A stretch of DNA of 64,000 nucleotides from Pseudomonas fluorescens (GTDB lineage Bacteria > Pseudomonadota > Gammaproteobacteria > Pseudomonadales > Pseudomonadaceae): the NCBI RefSeq assembly GCF_000730425.1, contig NZ_CP008896.1:868001-932000 (forward strand). Reading direction: 5' to 3'. Shown here piece by piece: positions 26,586 through 37,952 of the stretch. The translations under genes and the position numbers were made by a program. The number at the start of each line of letters is the position of its first letter. The stretch's first letter is position 1. The notes beneath the pieces were generated by a model. It had not been told where the DNA came from and did no database searches. It saw only the letters and a program-made list of their open reading frames with translations.

Positions 26586-27044
26586 ATGAACACTACTGCA
26601 CCGTCCTATCCCGCCCCACTGCCTGTCCCACCCAATTACATGCGCATTGCGGAGCGCGAAGCGGTCCGCGCAATGACCGGGCCAATGGGGCGCCAGACAG
26701 ACGATCAGCGCTCGGCACAAAAAATCATCGAACAGAGCGCGGTGTTAAGGGACTACCTCGGGGGCGATGACCACTGGCAACTCGACGTTGACCTCAAACG
26801 GGACGTGGGGGACTGGACAGAGAACAACCCCGCCCCGGATTCCCGGGCCAACGCGGCCTACAACCTGGACAAGGTGCTGCGCTTGATCGACAACCTGGAT
26901 GAGGACACGCTCATCGGCAGTGAGGAGCGCAACGGCAAGATAGATGGTTTTTCCGAGCGTGGCGTGGCCATTCAGAAAGACTCGGAAGCAGATCGACTGG
27001 ACAAGTTTGCCCGTAATGGCTACGAGGCGTTACGCAGCTTTTGA
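26586..27044 (+). CDS. Hypothetical 152-residue protein
   Basis: The start follows GAAGAGG at good spacing, so the gene is likely real. The protein has a proline-rich N-terminus (residues 1-18), a polar helical middle (ERE-AVRAMTGPMGRQTDDQRSA) and the segment DKVLRLIDNLDEDTLIGSEERNGKIDGFSERGV, then a helical C-terminus. There is no signal peptide, membrane segment or Cys. The RNGKIDGF stretch recalls half of a calcium-binding loop but does not fit the EF-hand spacing. I do not recognise the family. It lies 74 bases after the MocR-type gene and converges on an SDR gene; a link to either is not shown. Confidence 0.7.
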   Translation: MNTTAPSYPAPLPVPPNYMRIAEREAVRAMTGPMGRQTDDQRSAQKIIEQSAVLRDYLGGDDHWQLDVDLKRDVGDWTENNPAPDSRANAAYNLDKVLRLIDNLDEDTLIGSEERNGKIDGFSERGVAIQKDSEADRLDKFARNGYEALRSF

Positions 27045-27095
27045 CGCTGAGTGCTGGCGAGAAAGTAGCCCTGCGCCAGCACTGACGTCCGCCTG

Positions 27096-27842
27096 TTATC
27101 GGCCGCCTCCCAGATCGACGAAGGTCCCGGTGGAATACGATGCCTTGTCTGACAGCAGCCACACAATTGCCTCCGCCACTTCATCCGGGCGCCCGCCACG
27201 GGCCATGGGAATCCCCGATTCCAGTTTGCTGACCCGGTCAGGGTCGCCGCTCAAGGCGTGAAAGTCGGTGAAGATATATCCAGGGCGCACTGCGTTGACA
27301 CGAATCCCCTCACCCGCCACTTCCTTGGATAAGCCAACGGTGAAGGTATCCAGTGCGCCCTTGGACGCCGCGTAGTCCACATACTCGCCGGGCGAGCCCA
27401 GGCGTGCGGCCACCGATGAAACGTTGACAATGCTCCCACCCTGCCCGCCATGCTTGGGCGACATGCGCAGCAGCGCATGCTTGGCACACAGGATCGGGCC
27501 CAGCACATTGGTCTTGAGGATTTTCAGGATTCGAAACTCGGACATCTCATCGACCCGCGACTTATGCCCGACGGTCCCGGCATTGTTGACCAGCGCGGTC
27601 ACACGGCCCAGTTCAGCGTCGACGCGGTTGAACAGGCTGATCACTTCATCTTCGATACTCACATCGGCGCGCACCGCAATGGCCTGCGCACCCAGCGCAC
27701 GTACCTGTTCCAGCACACGCAGCGCGGCTTCTTCATCGGACTGGAAGTTGATGCAAATGCGATAGCCCTGCCGGGCCAGCAGCAAGGCCGTGGCGGCCCC
27801 GATCCCTCGACTTGCGCCAGTGATGATGACGACTTTGTCCAT
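27096..27842 (-). CDS. Short-chain dehydrogenase/reductase (SDR)
   Basis: This 248 aa classical SDR has the cofactor loop TGASRGIG (residues 9-16), NNAG (86-89), the catalytic Ser in VNVSSVAAR (about 142), and Tyr157/Lys161 in YVDYAASKGA. FQSDEEAA after strand 2 suggests NADP(H) or NAD(H) without a clear arginine signature. It is related to FabG-like/glucose dehydrogenase-like SDRs; the substrate cannot be told. The start at 27842 gives the normal MDKVVIITGAS N-terminus; the longer ATG at 27881 adds residues without support. Confidence 0.88.
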   Translation of the reverse strand: MDKVVIITGASRGIGAATALLLARQGYRICINFQSDEEAALRVLEQVRALGAQAIAVRADVSIEDEVISLFNRVDAELGRVTALVNNAGTVGHKSRVDEMSEFRILKILKTNVLGPILCAKHALLRMSPKHGGQGGSIVNVSSVAARLGSPGEYVDYAASKGALDTFTVGLSKEVAGEGIRVNAVRPGYIFTDFHALSGDPDRVSKLESGIPMARGGRPDEVAEAIVWLLSDKASYSTGTFVDLGGGR

Positions 27843-27939
27843 GCCTATTGACCCCCATTCAACCTGAGCAGTTGGATCCAAGAATACCTGTGCCTGCCAG
27901 GTTTTGCATGGAGCGGGGTCAATTGATCTCAGGCGGCGG

Positions 27940-30015
27940 TTATGCCCGTTGTTCCTTGGCCAGGATCGCGCTCATAAAGGTATCCGGCGGCAGCGGGAGG
28001 CCCAGGTGGTAGCCTTGCAGCGAGTCACAGCCCAGGCGCGTGAGGAAATCCTGCTGCACATCGGTCTCGACCCCTTCGGCCACGATGCGCAGGCCGAGGG
28101 CCTGGCCAAGGGCGACAATGGCCGAGACGATGGCGGCATCGTCACTGTCATGCTCCAGGTCTCGCACAAAACCGCGGTCGATTTTCAGCTCGTTGGCCGG
28201 CAGGCGCTTGAGGTACATCAGGCTGGAATAGCCAGTGCCAAAGTCGTCGATAGACAGGTCAACGCCCATTTCCGAGAGTTTCTGCAGCACCGTCATACTT
28301 GCATCGGCATCGCTCATGGCAGTGGTTTCGGTGATTTCCAGGGTCAGGCTGTTGGCCGGCAACTGGTGGCGTTGCAGGGCGTTGGCGACGCTGGTGACCA
28401 GTCCGGCATGGCAGAACTGCAGGGCTGACAGGTTGACGGCAATGCGCCAGTCACGATAACCCTGGGAGAACCACACCTGCATTTGCCGGCACGCTTCGTT
28501 GAGCACCCAATCGCCAATGGCAATGATCACCCCGGTCTTTTCTGCCAGCTCGATAAACTTGTCGGGCAGCAACAGACCGTGTTGTGGATGCTCCCAACGC
28601 AACAGCGCCTCGGCACCGATGGCACGACCGCTGATCGCGTCGAACTTGGGCTGGTAGTACAGGCGCAACTGCTGTTGCTCTACCGCATTGCGCAGATCCT
28701 GCAACAACTGCAGTTGCTTGCGTGCGTTGGTGTTCATCGACACATCGAAAAAGCTATAGCCGTTCTTGCCCATGCTCTTGGCGTGATACATCGCCGCATC
28801 GGCATTCATCAGCAGTTCCTGGGGCGTTGCACCGTTACCGGGGAACAGGGCAATGCCAACGCTGGCCGAGATATTCAAGTCATGCTCGGCCACCCGGAAC
28901 GACTTATTGATCAGCCCCACCTGGCGCTCGGCCAGGCGCAGTGCGTCATCAGGTTGGCCCAACTGCACCAGCAACACGAACTCATCGCCGCCGATCCTGG
29001 CCAGGGTGTCCTGGCTGCGCAGGTCTTCACGCAGGCGCAAGCCTACTTCGCGCAGTAACTGGTCGCCCATATGATGGCCAAATGCATCATTGACCGGTTT
29101 GAAGCCATCCAGGTCGATAAACATCAGGGCAAAACAGCCCCCCTGTTCGGCGACCAATTGTGTGGCCTGCTGGATACGATCGGCCAGCAACGTGCGGTTT
29201 GGCAGACCGGTCAGGGTGTCGTGCAGCGCCAGGTGGGTGAGTTCCTGGTTCGCCAAGGTCAGGGAGTCGGCAAGCACTGCCGTGCGGGCTTCCAGCCGTG
29301 CGTCGAGCAACGAGGTCAACAGGGCAATGGCCAATACCGCCAGGGTGGTCACCAACACCAGATTGTCCAGCCCGCTGCCGCTCAGGCCATCCACCGAGGC
29401 CCCACAAAAACTGCCATCGGCAAAACGTGCCGCCGCCATGCCGGTGTAATGCATGCCGACGATAGCCACGCCCATCACCACCGCCGCGCCACCGCGGGCC
29501 AGGCGTACATACGGCGTATTGCGCCGCAGGCTGAAGGCGATCCACAACGCAGCGGCGGAGGCACCGACCGCGATCAGCAGCGAGGCGCCAAATAAGGTGG
29601 GGTCGTAGTCGATGCCCGGCATCATGCGCATGGCGGCCATGCCGGTGTAGTGCATGGCACTGATCCCCGCCCCCATCACCAGGGCCCCGAAGCCCAGTTG
29701 CCAGGCGGGCAAGCGCGGTTGATTGACCAGCCACAGGGCAAACCCGCTGGACAGAATGGCGATCAACAACGACAGCGCCGTTATGCCAACGTCATACCCC
29801 AGGGTGATGGGCAGGCGAAACGCCAACATCCCGATAAAATGCATCGACCACACGCCAATGCCCATGGCCAACGCCCCACCGATCATCCATAGCTGCGCGG
29901 CCCGGCCTTTGGCTGTGGCGATGCGTCCGGTCATATCCAGGGCGGTATAGGATGCAAGGATCGCCACGAACAGCGAGATCAGGACCAGTGCGGGGGAATA
30001 ACTGCCGGTAAGCAT
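27940..30015 (-). CDS. mucR: MHYT-GGDEF-EAL cyclic-di-GMP protein, MucR-like
   Basis: This 691 aa inner-membrane protein turns over c-di-GMP. Seven membrane segments with three MHYT-type motifs (MHFIGM at 58, MHYTGM at 121 and 188) form the MHYT sensor thought to bind copper or gas ligands. An intact GGDEF at 342-346 and an EAL domain with EALLRW at 469, LEITET, DDFGTGYSS and KIDRGFV suggest both activities can be kept. The intact GGDEF and length match MucR (regulator of alginate polymerisation in P. aeruginosa) better than NbdA, whose GGDEF is degenerate. A possible -10 box TACAAT lies at 30071-30076 (minus strand). Confidence 0.82.
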   Translation of the reverse strand: MLTGSYSPALVLISLFVAILASYTALDMTGRIATAKGRAAQLWMIGGALAMGIGVWSMHFIGMLAFRLPITLGYDVGITALSLLIAILSSGFALWLVNQPRLPAWQLGFGALVMGAGISAMHYTGMAAMRMMPGIDYDPTLFGASLLIAVGASAAALWIAFSLRRNTPYVRLARGGAAVVMGVAIVGMHYTGMAAARFADGSFCGASVDGLSGSGLDNLVLVTTLAVLAIALLTSLLDARLEARTAVLADSLTLANQELTHLALHDTLTGLPNRTLLADRIQQATQLVAEQGGCFALMFIDLDGFKPVNDAFGHHMGDQLLREVGLRLREDLRSQDTLARIGGDEFVLLVQLGQPDDALRLAERQVGLINKSFRVAEHDLNISASVGIALFPGNGATPQELLMNADAAMYHAKSMGKNGYSFFDVSMNTNARKQLQLLQDLRNAVEQQQLRLYYQPKFDAISGRAIGAEALLRWEHPQHGLLLPDKFIELAEKTGVIIAIGDWVLNEACRQMQVWFSQGYRDWRIAVNLSALQFCHAGLVTSVANALQRHQLPANSLTLEITETTAMSDADASMTVLQKLSEMGVDLSIDDFGTGYSSLMYLKRLPANELKIDRGFVRDLEHDSDDAAIVSAIVALGQALGLRIVAEGVETDVQQDFLTRLGCDSLQGYHLGLPLPPDTFMSAILAKEQRA

Positions 30016-30145
30016 GAGACTTCTCGTGGCTGACGATGCGAACGGCGTCCGTGCCGGGGAAAGGCTAGGGATTGTAGCGAGAAAAATTCTTGGGCAGTTG
30101 AAATATTGTCATTAGGCCACTAATGGCATTTTGCAACAATTTTCC

Positions 30146-30209
30146 TGTAGGAACCCGCTTGCTGGCGATGGTTGCCTACCGGCCTCATCGCCGGCAAGCC
30201 GGCGCCTAC
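30146..30209. repeat. REP pair between opmB and mucR
   Basis: TGTAGGAACCCGCTTGCTGG (diverged left copy) and CATCGCCGGCAAGCCGGCGC at the right with about 20 bases between. It lies just downstream of opmB and upstream of mucR. Confidence 0.85.
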
Positions 30210-30220
30210 CGATGCGGGGG

Positions 30221-31750
30221 TCAGGGGTTTTCGTCAGGCTGCATCTGGCCGTCCCAGCCGCCACCCAATGCGGCGATCAATTGCACGCTGGCGACCAGCC
30301 GGGTTTGCAGCAGGGTCAGTACGGTCCGTTCGTTGCTCAGGGCCGTTGCCTGGACGTTCACCACATCCAGATAGGCAATCAGGCCCGCCTTGTACTGGTT
30401 CTCGGTCAGGCGCAAGGATTCACGGGCGGACTCCAGCGCCTCGTTGCTCACACCCGCCTCCTCTTCCAGGACCTTGAGCTGGACCATGTAGTTTTCTACC
30501 TCGCGCAAACCGTCGAGGACGGTCTGGCGATACCTGGCCACGGTTTCGTCGTAGGACGCTTCAGCGCGGTCAACTTCCGCCGAGCGCTGGCCACCATCGA
30601 ACAACGTCATGGCCAGTCTTGGCCCCACCGACCAGAAACGGTTCGGCAAGCTGATCCAGTCGGCATAGGTACTGCTGGAATAACCACCCGCCAGGCTCAG
30701 GGTCAGGTCAGGATAGTAGGCGGTTTTCGCCACGCCGATATTGGCGTTGGCCGCGATCACCGCACGCTCTGCCGAGGCGATGTCCGGGCGGCGCTCCAGC
30801 AGTTGCGATGGCAGCTCGGCGGGAATCTGCGGCAAGACGGGAATGTCTTTGCTCACCGCCAGGTTGAAGGTGGCCGCAGGTTCGCCGATCAGCACTGCAA
30901 TGGCATTTTCCAGCTGCGCGCGCTGCCAGATCAGATCGATCAGGCTGGCCTGGGTGCTTTTGAGCTGGGTCTGGGCCTGAGCCACTGCATCTTTGCCCGA
31001 GACACCTGCGCGGTACTGGTTTTCGGTCATTTTCAGCGAACGCTGGTACGTCTCGACAGTGGCTTGCAACAAGCGCGTCTGTTCGTCCATGACTCGCAAT
31101 TGCAGGTAGTTCTGCACCAACTCCGACTGTTGGCTCAAGCGCATGGCGGCCAGGTCGGCGGCGCTGGCCTGCTCACTGGCATTGCTGGCTTCCAGGCCGC
31201 GACGCAACTTGCCCCAGATATCAGCTTCCCAACTGACCCCCAGCTGGGTGTTGAGGGTGTCGCGGATACCGCTGCTGGAGCTGCTCAAGCTCGCATTGCT
31301 GCTGCCGGTGCCCTGGCTGGCGCGGGTTTTGCTCGCGCTCAGGTCGACGGTCGGAAAGAACGCCCCCCGGGAGCTGCGCGCGGTGGCCTGGGCCTGGCGG
31401 TAGCGGGCTTCGGCCTGGGCCACGGTCTGGTTGGCGTTATTGAGCTTGTCCACCAGGCTGTTGAGTTGCGGGTCGCCATACAACTCCCACCAGGCGCCAC
31501 GGGCCAGGGCATCGCTGGGCGCCGCCTGGCGCCAGCCCTGGGCCTCTTTGTACTGCGCCGGCTCAGCGACTTGCGGGCGCTGATAATCGGGGCCGATGGC
31601 GCAGGCGCTGAGCAGCATGGCGCAAAACACTGTAGGCGCGAGCTTGCTCGCGAAAAACCTGAGGGCACGACGGTGAGTCAGGTGCCCGGCGTTATCGTTG
31701 GAGATTTTCGCTGGCAAGCCAGCCCCTACAGGGAGGTGCATTGCAGTCAT
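30221..31750 (-). CDS. opmB: Outer-membrane efflux lipoprotein (NodT family), OpmB-like
   Basis: This 509 aa TolC-type channel serves the upstream RND pump. The ATG overlaps the muxC stop (ATGA). The lipobox LLSAC puts the lipidated Cys at residue 50, giving an unusually long signal peptide: residues about 6-40 are encoded by a REP pair (VGAGLPAKI and ALRFFASKL are translated REP arms). The mature protein starts CAIGPDYQRP and has two outer-membrane efflux domains with the usual repeats (TVAQAEARYRQAQA; ADIWGKLRRGLEASNA; DGGQRSAEVDRAEASYDETV). The order muxA-muxB-muxC-opmB agrees with PA2528-PA2525. Confidence 0.92.
   Translation of the reverse strand: MTAMHLPVGAGLPAKISNDNAGHLTHRRALRFFASKLAPTVFCAMLLSACAIGPDYQRPQVAEPAQYKEAQGWRQAAPSDALARGAWWELYGDPQLNSLVDKLNNANQTVAQAEARYRQAQATARSSRGAFFPTVDLSASKTRASQGTGSSNASLSSSSSGIRDTLNTQLGVSWEADIWGKLRRGLEASNASEQASAADLAAMRLSQQSELVQNYLQLRVMDEQTRLLQATVETYQRSLKMTENQYRAGVSGKDAVAQAQTQLKSTQASLIDLIWQRAQLENAIAVLIGEPAATFNLAVSKDIPVLPQIPAELPSQLLERRPDIASAERAVIAANANIGVAKTAYYPDLTLSLAGGYSSSTYADWISLPNRFWSVGPRLAMTLFDGGQRSAEVDRAEASYDETVARYRQTVLDGLREVENYMVQLKVLEEEAGVSNEALESARESLRLTENQYKAGLIAYLDVVNVQATALSNERTVLTLLQTRLVASVQLIAALGGGWDGQMQPDENP
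31631..31733. repeat. REP pair inside the opmB coding sequence
   Basis: TGTAGGCGCGAGCTTGCTCG at the left and GCTGGCAAGCCAGCCCCTACA at the right belong to two different REP subtypes. Both lie in frame within codons 6-40 of opmB without introducing a stop. Confidence 0.88.
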
Positions 31751-34700
31751 AGCGGAGTGTCCAGAGCAGCGTCGGTACGCACCCCGCGCCAACCGTTGAA
31801 ACGGTGGCGCAGGCGGTCGAGATAGAGGTAAACCACCGGGGTGGTGTAAAGGGTCAGGATCTGGCTGAAGACCAGGCCGCCGATGATCGTCAGGCCCAGG
31901 GGCTGGCGCATTTCCGCACCTTCGGCAGTGCTGAGCAGCAAGGGCAAGGCGCCCAGGATCGCCGCCAGGGTGGTCATCAGGATCGGCCGCAACCGCAGCA
32001 GGCACGCGCTGCGTATGGATTCCAGGGGCTGCATGCCTTCCTTGCGCTCCAGTTGCAGCGCCAGGTCGATCATCAGGATCGCGTTTTTCTTCACCACGCC
32101 GATCAGCAGGAACAGGCCCAGCAGCGAGATCAGGCTGAACTCGCCGCCCAGCACATAGATCGACAGCAGCGCGCCGACCCCGGCCGACGGCAAGGTCGAG
32201 AGGATGGTCAGCGGGTGGATATAGCTCTCATACAGAATCCCCAGCACCAGGTACACCGCCACCAGTGCGCCGAGGATCATGAAAGGCTGGCTTTTCTGGG
32301 TGGCGGCGAAGGCATCGGCGGTGCCCGCCATCTTGGCAATCACGTCTTCGGGCAAGCCGACCTTGGCAATCGCCCGCTCGATGGCGGCCGTGCCCTGCTC
32401 TACCGTGACCCCGGGCGCCATATCGAAGGCGATGTCTTCGGAGGCGAACTGCCCTTCATGGCTGACGCGGTCGTCGGCCAGGCTGTTTTCGTAGTGGGCG
32501 ATGGTCGACAGCGGGATCCGCGCACCAGCGGCGGTGATCACCTGCACCTGATTGAGGGTGATCGGGTCCTGGGCGTACTTCGGATTGACTTCCATCACCA
32601 CCCGATACTGGTTGAGGCTGTCATAGATGGTGGAAATCTGCCGCTGGCTGTAGGCATTGTTCAGCACCGAGGTCACCATGTTCATGTCCACGCCCAGGCG
32701 CTTGGCCTGGTCGCGGTCGACAATCAACGTCACCTGTTGTGCGCCCCGGCCTTCGCGGGCGTCGATGGCGGTCAGCTCCGGCAGTTCACGTAGCGCAGCG
32801 ACGACTTTCGGGTACCACAGGCGCAGGGCAGACAGGTCGCCACTTTGCAGGATGTAGGAGTATTGCGAGGACGTCTGGTCGCGGCCACCGCCAAATTGCA
32901 GGTCCTGGTCGGCCATCAGCATCAAGCGGCCACCGGGCACCAGCGGCACGTTCTTGCGCAGGCGCTCGATCACCGCCTGGGCTGACACCTTGCGTTCCTT
33001 GATCGGCTTGAGCCGCACCAGCATCACCGCGTTGTTGGTGCCGTTGCTGCCGCCGATAAAGCCGGCCACGCTTTCCACGGCAGGGTCTTGCAACACGGCC
33101 TTGCGGAAGATCTCCATCTTCGGCTGCATGACACTGAACGACAGGCCATCGTCGCCGCGCACAAAACCGATCAGTTGCCCGGTGTCCTGCTGCGGCATAA
33201 AGGTTTTGGGGACCACCACATACAGCGCGATATTCACGCCGATGGTCACGAACAGGCTGAGCAGGGTCAGGCGCTTGTGCCGCAGGACCCAGTCGAGACT
33301 ACGGGCATAGCCCGCGACCATATGGTCGTTGACCTTCTGGCTCCAGCGCTGCAAGCCGGTCTCCTGCCCTTTGACATGGGGCTTGAGCCAGCGGGCGCAG
33401 AGCATCGGGGTCAGCGTCAGCGAGACCACCAGCGACACGATGATCGCCGCCGCCAGGGTGATGGAGAACTCCCGGAACAGGCTGGTGACAATCCCGCCCA
33501 TGAACAGGATCGACAAGAACACCGCCACCAGCGACACGTTCATCGACAACAGGGTGAAGCCGACCTCCTTGGCCCCCAGGTAGGCCGCCTTCATCGGCGC
33601 GATCCCGTCGTCGATATGCCGCGAGATGTTCTCCAGCACCACGATGGCATCGTCCACCACCAGGCCGGTGGCGAGGATCAGCGCCATCAACGACAGGTTA
33701 TTCAATGAAAACCCATAGAGGTACATGATCGCAAAGGTGCCCACCAGTGACACCGGCACCGCCAGGGTCGGGATCAGGGAGGCACGGAAGTTGCCGAGGA
33801 ACAGGTACACCACCAGGATCACCAGGGCTACGGCGATCAGCAGGGTCATTTCTGCTTCATGCAGGGTGGCGGTGATCACCGGTGAGCGGTCCATGGCCAG
33901 GTTGAGCCTGACGCTGGACGGCAATACCGCCTGCAACGCCGGCAACTGGGCCTTGATCTGCTTGACGGTCTCGATGATGTTGGCGCCGGACTGACGGTTG
34001 ATTACCAGCAACACCGCCGAGTCATTGTTAAAGAAACCGCTGTTGTAGCGGTCTTCGACACCGTCGCTGATCTTGGCCACATCACTCAAGCGCAGAGCCG
34101 CCCCATTCTGGTAGCGGATCAGCAACGGCTCGTAGTCCTTGGCCTTTTCCAACTGGTCATTGGCCTGGATCTGCCAATTGCGCTCGCCATCCTCCACCGA
34201 GCCCTTGGGCCTGCGTACGTTGGCATTGGCAATGGTGTCGCGCACTTCATCCAGGGATACGCCGTACTGGTCGAGGGCCTTGGGCTCCAGTTCGATACGT
34301 ACCGCCGGCAGCGAGCTGCCGCCGATCTGCACTTCGCCTACCCCCTGCACCTGGGACAGGCTTTGGGAGAGGATGGTCGAGGCCAGGTCATACAACTGCC
34401 CCTTGGGCAACACATCCGAGGTCAGCGACAGCACCATGATCGGCGCCTGGGACGGGTTGATCTTCCGATAAGTGGGCATGCTGCGCATGCCACTGGGCAA
34501 CAGGTTGCGCGAAGCGTTGATGGCCGCCTGGACTTCCCGCGCCGCGCCGTTGATATCGCGGTCGGAATCGAAGGCCAGGATCACCCGGGTCGAGCCCTGG
34601 CTCGACGAACTGCTCAGGGTGGTGACCCCGGCAATCGCGCCGAAGGAGCGCTCCAGGGGCGTGGCCACGGTGGAGGCCATCACTTCCGGGCTGGCGCCAG

Positions 34701-34854
34701 GCAGGCTGGCGGAAACCACGATCACCGGGAAGTCGATCTGCGGCAACGGCGACACCGGCAACAGGTTGAAACTGACACCGCCCAACAACATGATCGCCAG
34801 GCTCAACAGCATGGTGGCTACCGGCCGGCGAATGAAAGGTCCGGACAGGTTCAT
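31747..34854 (-). CDS. muxC: RND efflux permease, second inner-membrane subunit (MuxC)
   Basis: This 1035 aa RND transporter is of the MdtC/MuxC type. It has an N-terminal transmembrane helix starting [20 protein letters not shown], two large periplasmic loops, and two sets of six helices, with [14 protein letters not shown] and the helix-11/12 region [14 protein letters not shown]. Proton-relay Asp residues sit in the [10 protein letters not shown] helix. Its ATG overlaps the muxB stop and its stop overlaps opmB, so it is strictly operonic. MuxB/MuxC are expected to work as a heteromultimer exporting drugs such as novobiocin or aztreonam (family knowledge). Confidence 0.92.
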   Translation of the reverse strand: MNLSGPFIRRPVATMLLSLAIMLLGGVSFNLLPVSPLPQIDFPVIVVSASLPGASPEVMASTVATPLERSFGAIAGVTTLSSSSSQGSTRVILAFDSDRDINGAAREVQAAINASRNLLPSGMRSMPTYRKINPSQAPIMVLSLTSDVLPKGQLYDLASTILSQSLSQVQGVGEVQIGGSSLPAVRIELEPKALDQYGVSLDEVRDTIANANVRRPKGSVEDGERNWQIQANDQLEKAKDYEPLLIRYQNGAALRLSDVAKISDGVEDRYNSGFFNNDSAVLLVINRQSGANIIETVKQIKAQLPALQAVLPSSVRLNLAMDRSPVITATLHEAEMTLLIAVALVILVVYLFLGNFRASLIPTLAVPVSLVGTFAIMYLYGFSLNNLSLMALILATGLVVDDAIVVLENISRHIDDGIAPMKAAYLGAKEVGFTLLSMNVSLVAVFLSILFMGGIVTSLFREFSITLAAAIIVSLVVSLTLTPMLCARWLKPHVKGQETGLQRWSQKVNDHMVAGYARSLDWVLRHKRLTLLSLFVTIGVNIALYVVVPKTFMPQQDTGQLIGFVRGDDGLSFSVMQPKMEIFRKAVLQDPAVESVAGFIGGSNGTNNAVMLVRLKPIKERKVSAQAVIERLRKNVPLVPGGRLMLMADQDLQFGGGRDQTSSQYSYILQSGDLSALRLWYPKVVAALRELPELTAIDAREGRGAQQVTLIVDRDQAKRLGVDMNMVTSVLNNAYSQRQISTIYDSLNQYRVVMEVNPKYAQDPITLNQVQVITAAGARIPLSTIAHYENSLADDRVSHEGQFASEDIAFDMAPGVTVEQGTAAIERAIAKVGLPEDVIAKMAGTADAFAATQKSQPFMILGALVAVYLVLGILYESYIHPLTILSTLPSAGVGALLSIYVLGGEFSLISLLGLFLLIGVVKKNAILMIDLALQLERKEGMQPLESIRSACLLRLRPILMTTLAAILGALPLLLSTAEGAEMRQPLGLTIIGGLVFSQILTLYTTPVVYLYLDRLRHRFNGWRGVRTDAALDTPL

Positions 34855-37800
34855 GGCTCAACCGGCTCCAGCGCTTCAGGAGTCTTGCGCCAGCGACGGC
34901 CCAGGCGGTCGAAGTACAGATAGATCACCGGTGTCGTAAACAGCGTAAGGATCTGGCTCAACAGCAAGCCGCCAACCATCACCAGGCCCAGGGGCTGACG
35001 CAACTCGGCACCGGAGCCGGTGGCCAGCATCAACGGTACCGCACCGAACAGTGCCGCCAGTGTGGTCATCAGGATCGGCCGAAAGCGCAGCAGCGCCGCC
35101 TGATAGATCGCGGTCTGCGGGTCCAGGCCCTGGTTGCGTTCGGCGTCGAGGGCGAAGTCGATCATCATGATCGCGTTCTTCTTCACGATGCCGATCAGCA
35201 GGATGATGCCGATGATCGCGATCATCCCCAGGTCATTGCCACTGAACAGCAGCGCCAACAGGGCCCCCACCGCTGCCGATGGCAGGGTCGAGAGGATGGT
35301 GATCGGGTGGATATAGCTCTCGTACAACACGCCCAGCACGATGTACATGGTGACCACCGCCGCCAGGATCAGCAGCAAGGTGCTCGACAGCGAGGCTTCG
35401 AACGCCTGGGCGGCGCCCTGGAACTGGGTCTGCACGCCGACGGGCATGCCGATGTCCTTCTGCACCTGGTTGATCAGTTCCACACCCTTGCCCAGGGCCA
35501 CGCCAGGCGCCAGGTTGAACGACATCATCACCGCCGGGAACTGACCGATATGGGTGATCGCCAACTGCGCCTGGCGCTGCTCGATGCGGGCCAGGCTCGA
35601 CAGGCGCACCTGGCCGCCATCGACGGTTTTCACGTGGATCTGGTTCAGCGCGTCCGGCCCCAGGCTATCGCCGGATTGGGCCTGGAGTACTACGCGGTAC
35701 TGGCTGGCCTGGGTGTAGATGGTGGAAATCTGCCGCTGGCCGAAGGCGTCGTACAGTGCATCGGTGATATTGGCCACCGATACCCCCAGACGCGAGGCGG
35801 CATCGCGGTCGATCACCATGTAGACCTGCAAGCCCTTGTCCTGCAGGTCGCTGGCCACGTCGGTGAGCTCAGGGTACTGGCTCAGGGCCTGCACCAGTTT
35901 GCCGCTCCACAGGGCCAACAGGTCGGCATCCGGGGAAGACATGCTGAACTGGTATTGGGTGCGGCTGACGCGGTCTTCGATGGTCAGGTCCTGGACCGGC
36001 TGCATGAACAGGCGAATGCCCACCAGTTTGTCCAGCGCCGGTTGCAGGCGACTGATCACCTGGGCGGCGCTCAAGTCCCGCTCTTTATGGGGCTTGAGGT
36101 TGATCAGCAAGCGGCCGCTGTTGAGGGTCGCGTTATCGCCGTCCACCCCGATATAAGAAGACAGGCTTTCTACTGCCGGGTCATCGAGGATGATCTTGGC
36201 CAGCTCTTGCTGGCGCTGGCTCATGGCCGCAAAGGAAATCGACTGCGGTGCTTCGGAAATGCCCTGGATCACCCCAGTGTCCTGCACCGGGAAGAAGCCC
36301 TTGGGCACCACCAGGTACAGCACTACCGTAAGGCCCAGGGTGGCGATGGCCACAAACAGGGTCAGCGGCTGATGCTTGAGTACCCATTGCAGCTTGCGTC
36401 CGTAGGCGGCGACCAGCCAGTCGATCCAGGCGCCGCTGGCCTTGTAGAAGCGGCCCTGCTCTTCTTCCTTGGGTTCACGCTTGAGCAGGCGTGCGCACAT
36501 CATCGGCGTCAGGGTCAGGGACACCACCAGGGAAATCAGGATCGCCACCGCCAGGGTGATGGCAAACTCGCGAAACAGTCGCCCGACCACATCGGCCATG
36601 AACAGCAGCGGGATCAATACGGCGATCAGTGACAGGGTCAGGGACACCAGGGTAAAGCCGATCTGCTTGGCGCCCTTGAGCGCGGCGGCCATCGGCGTCT
36701 CGCCTTCCTCGATATAGCGGGAAATGTTCTCCAGCATCACGATCGCATCGTCCACCACAAAGCCGGTGGCGATGGTCAGGGCCATCAAAGTCAGGTTGTT
36801 GATGGAAAACCCGGCCAGGTACATCACGCCAAAGGTGCCGATCAGGGACAACGGCACGGCAATCGACGGGATGATCGTGGCGCTGAACCGGCGCAGGAAC
36901 AGGAACGTCACCATGACCACCAGGGCAATGGCGATCAGCAATTCATGCTGCACATCGGTGACCGAGGCGCGGATGGTCTGGGTGCGATCGGTGAGTACCG
37001 TCACGTCGAGACCGGCTGGCAGGTTGTCGGTGATGCTGGGCAGCAGCGCCTTGATCCGGTCCACCACTTCGATCACGTTGGCCCCCGGCTGGCGCTGGAT
37101 ATTCAGCAGCACCGCCTGGTTTTCATTGGCCCAGGCGGCAAGGCGTTCGTTTTCCGCGCCGTCGACGATTTGCGCGACATCCTTGAGGCGCAGCGGCGCG
37201 CCGTTGCTGTAGGCCAGAATCAACTGCGCGTATTGCTCGGGGGACACCAACTGGTCGTTGGCATCGAGCATCGACACGCGGGTCGGGCCATCGAAGTTGC
37301 CTTTGGGCTGGTTGACGTTGGAGGCAGCGATCAGTGCACGCACATCCGCAAGGTTCAAGCCATTGGCCGCCAGGGCCTGGGGGTTGACCTTGATTCGTAC
37401 CGCCTGGCGCTGGCCGCCGGCGATGCTGACCATGCCCACGCCGCTGATCTGCGCGATTTTCTGCGCCATGCGCGTATCGACCAGGTCATTGAGCTTGGGC
37501 AACAACATAGTCTTGGAGGTGATGGCCAGCGTCAGCACCGGGGTATCGGCGGGGTTGACTTTGTTGTACACCGGTGGCGCCGGCAGGTCCGAGGGCAGCA
37601 GGTTGCTCGCTGCGTTGATCGCCGCCTGCACCTGTTGTTCGGCGACGTCCATGTTGACGTCGAGGTTGAAGCGCAAGGTCAGCACCGAGGCGCCACCGGA
37701 ACTGGTGGACGCCATCTGCGTGAGGCCGGGCATTTGCCCGAACTGGCGCTCCAGGGGCGCGGTCACCGCGCTGGTCATCACGTCGGGGCTGGCGCCGGGG

Positions 37801-37952
37801 TACAGGGTCATGACCCGGATGGTCGGGTAATCCACCTGGGGCAAGGCCGACACCGGCATCAGGCGATAGGCAATCAGGCCGGCCAGGACAATGGCCAGCA
37901 TGCTCAGGGTGGTGGCGACGGGCCGCAGGATGAACAGGCGTGACAGGTTCAT
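34851..37952 (-). CDS. muxB: RND efflux permease, first inner-membrane subunit (MuxB)
   Basis: This 1033 aa RND transporter is of the MdtB/MuxB type: [39 protein letters not shown] at the N-terminus and [22 protein letters not shown] in TM4. A C-terminal RND repeat follows with [32 protein letters not shown]. It is close to but distinct from MuxC, the usual two-permease arrangement. It has 4-base overlaps with muxA upstream and muxC downstream. Confidence 0.92.
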   Translation of the reverse strand: MNLSRLFILRPVATTLSMLAIVLAGLIAYRLMPVSALPQVDYPTIRVMTLYPGASPDVMTSAVTAPLERQFGQMPGLTQMASTSSGGASVLTLRFNLDVNMDVAEQQVQAAINAASNLLPSDLPAPPVYNKVNPADTPVLTLAITSKTMLLPKLNDLVDTRMAQKIAQISGVGMVSIAGGQRQAVRIKVNPQALAANGLNLADVRALIAASNVNQPKGNFDGPTRVSMLDANDQLVSPEQYAQLILAYSNGAPLRLKDVAQIVDGAENERLAAWANENQAVLLNIQRQPGANVIEVVDRIKALLPSITDNLPAGLDVTVLTDRTQTIRASVTDVQHELLIAIALVVMVTFLFLRRFSATIIPSIAVPLSLIGTFGVMYLAGFSINNLTLMALTIATGFVVDDAIVMLENISRYIEEGETPMAAALKGAKQIGFTLVSLTLSLIAVLIPLLFMADVVGRLFREFAITLAVAILISLVVSLTLTPMMCARLLKREPKEEEQGRFYKASGAWIDWLVAAYGRKLQWVLKHQPLTLFVAIATLGLTVVLYLVVPKGFFPVQDTGVIQGISEAPQSISFAAMSQRQQELAKIILDDPAVESLSSYIGVDGDNATLNSGRLLINLKPHKERDLSAAQVISRLQPALDKLVGIRLFMQPVQDLTIEDRVSRTQYQFSMSSPDADLLALWSGKLVQALSQYPELTDVASDLQDKGLQVYMVIDRDAASRLGVSVANITDALYDAFGQRQISTIYTQASQYRVVLQAQSGDSLGPDALNQIHVKTVDGGQVRLSSLARIEQRQAQLAITHIGQFPAVMMSFNLAPGVALGKGVELINQVQKDIGMPVGVQTQFQGAAQAFEASLSSTLLLILAAVVTMYIVLGVLYESYIHPITILSTLPSAAVGALLALLFSGNDLGMIAIIGIILLIGIVKKNAIMMIDFALDAERNQGLDPQTAIYQAALLRFRPILMTTLAALFGAVPLMLATGSGAELRQPLGLVMVGGLLLSQILTLFTTPVIYLYFDRLGRRWRKTPEALEPVEP

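Noticed and set aside
30131..31825. Plus-strand frame of 564 codons opposite opmB
   Set aside because: It starts inside a REP and runs antisense to a clear outer-membrane channel gene.
31751..32005. Long upstream extension of opmB over the muxC 3' end
   Set aside because: A shadow of muxC codons; the ATGA overlap gives a natural start at 31750.
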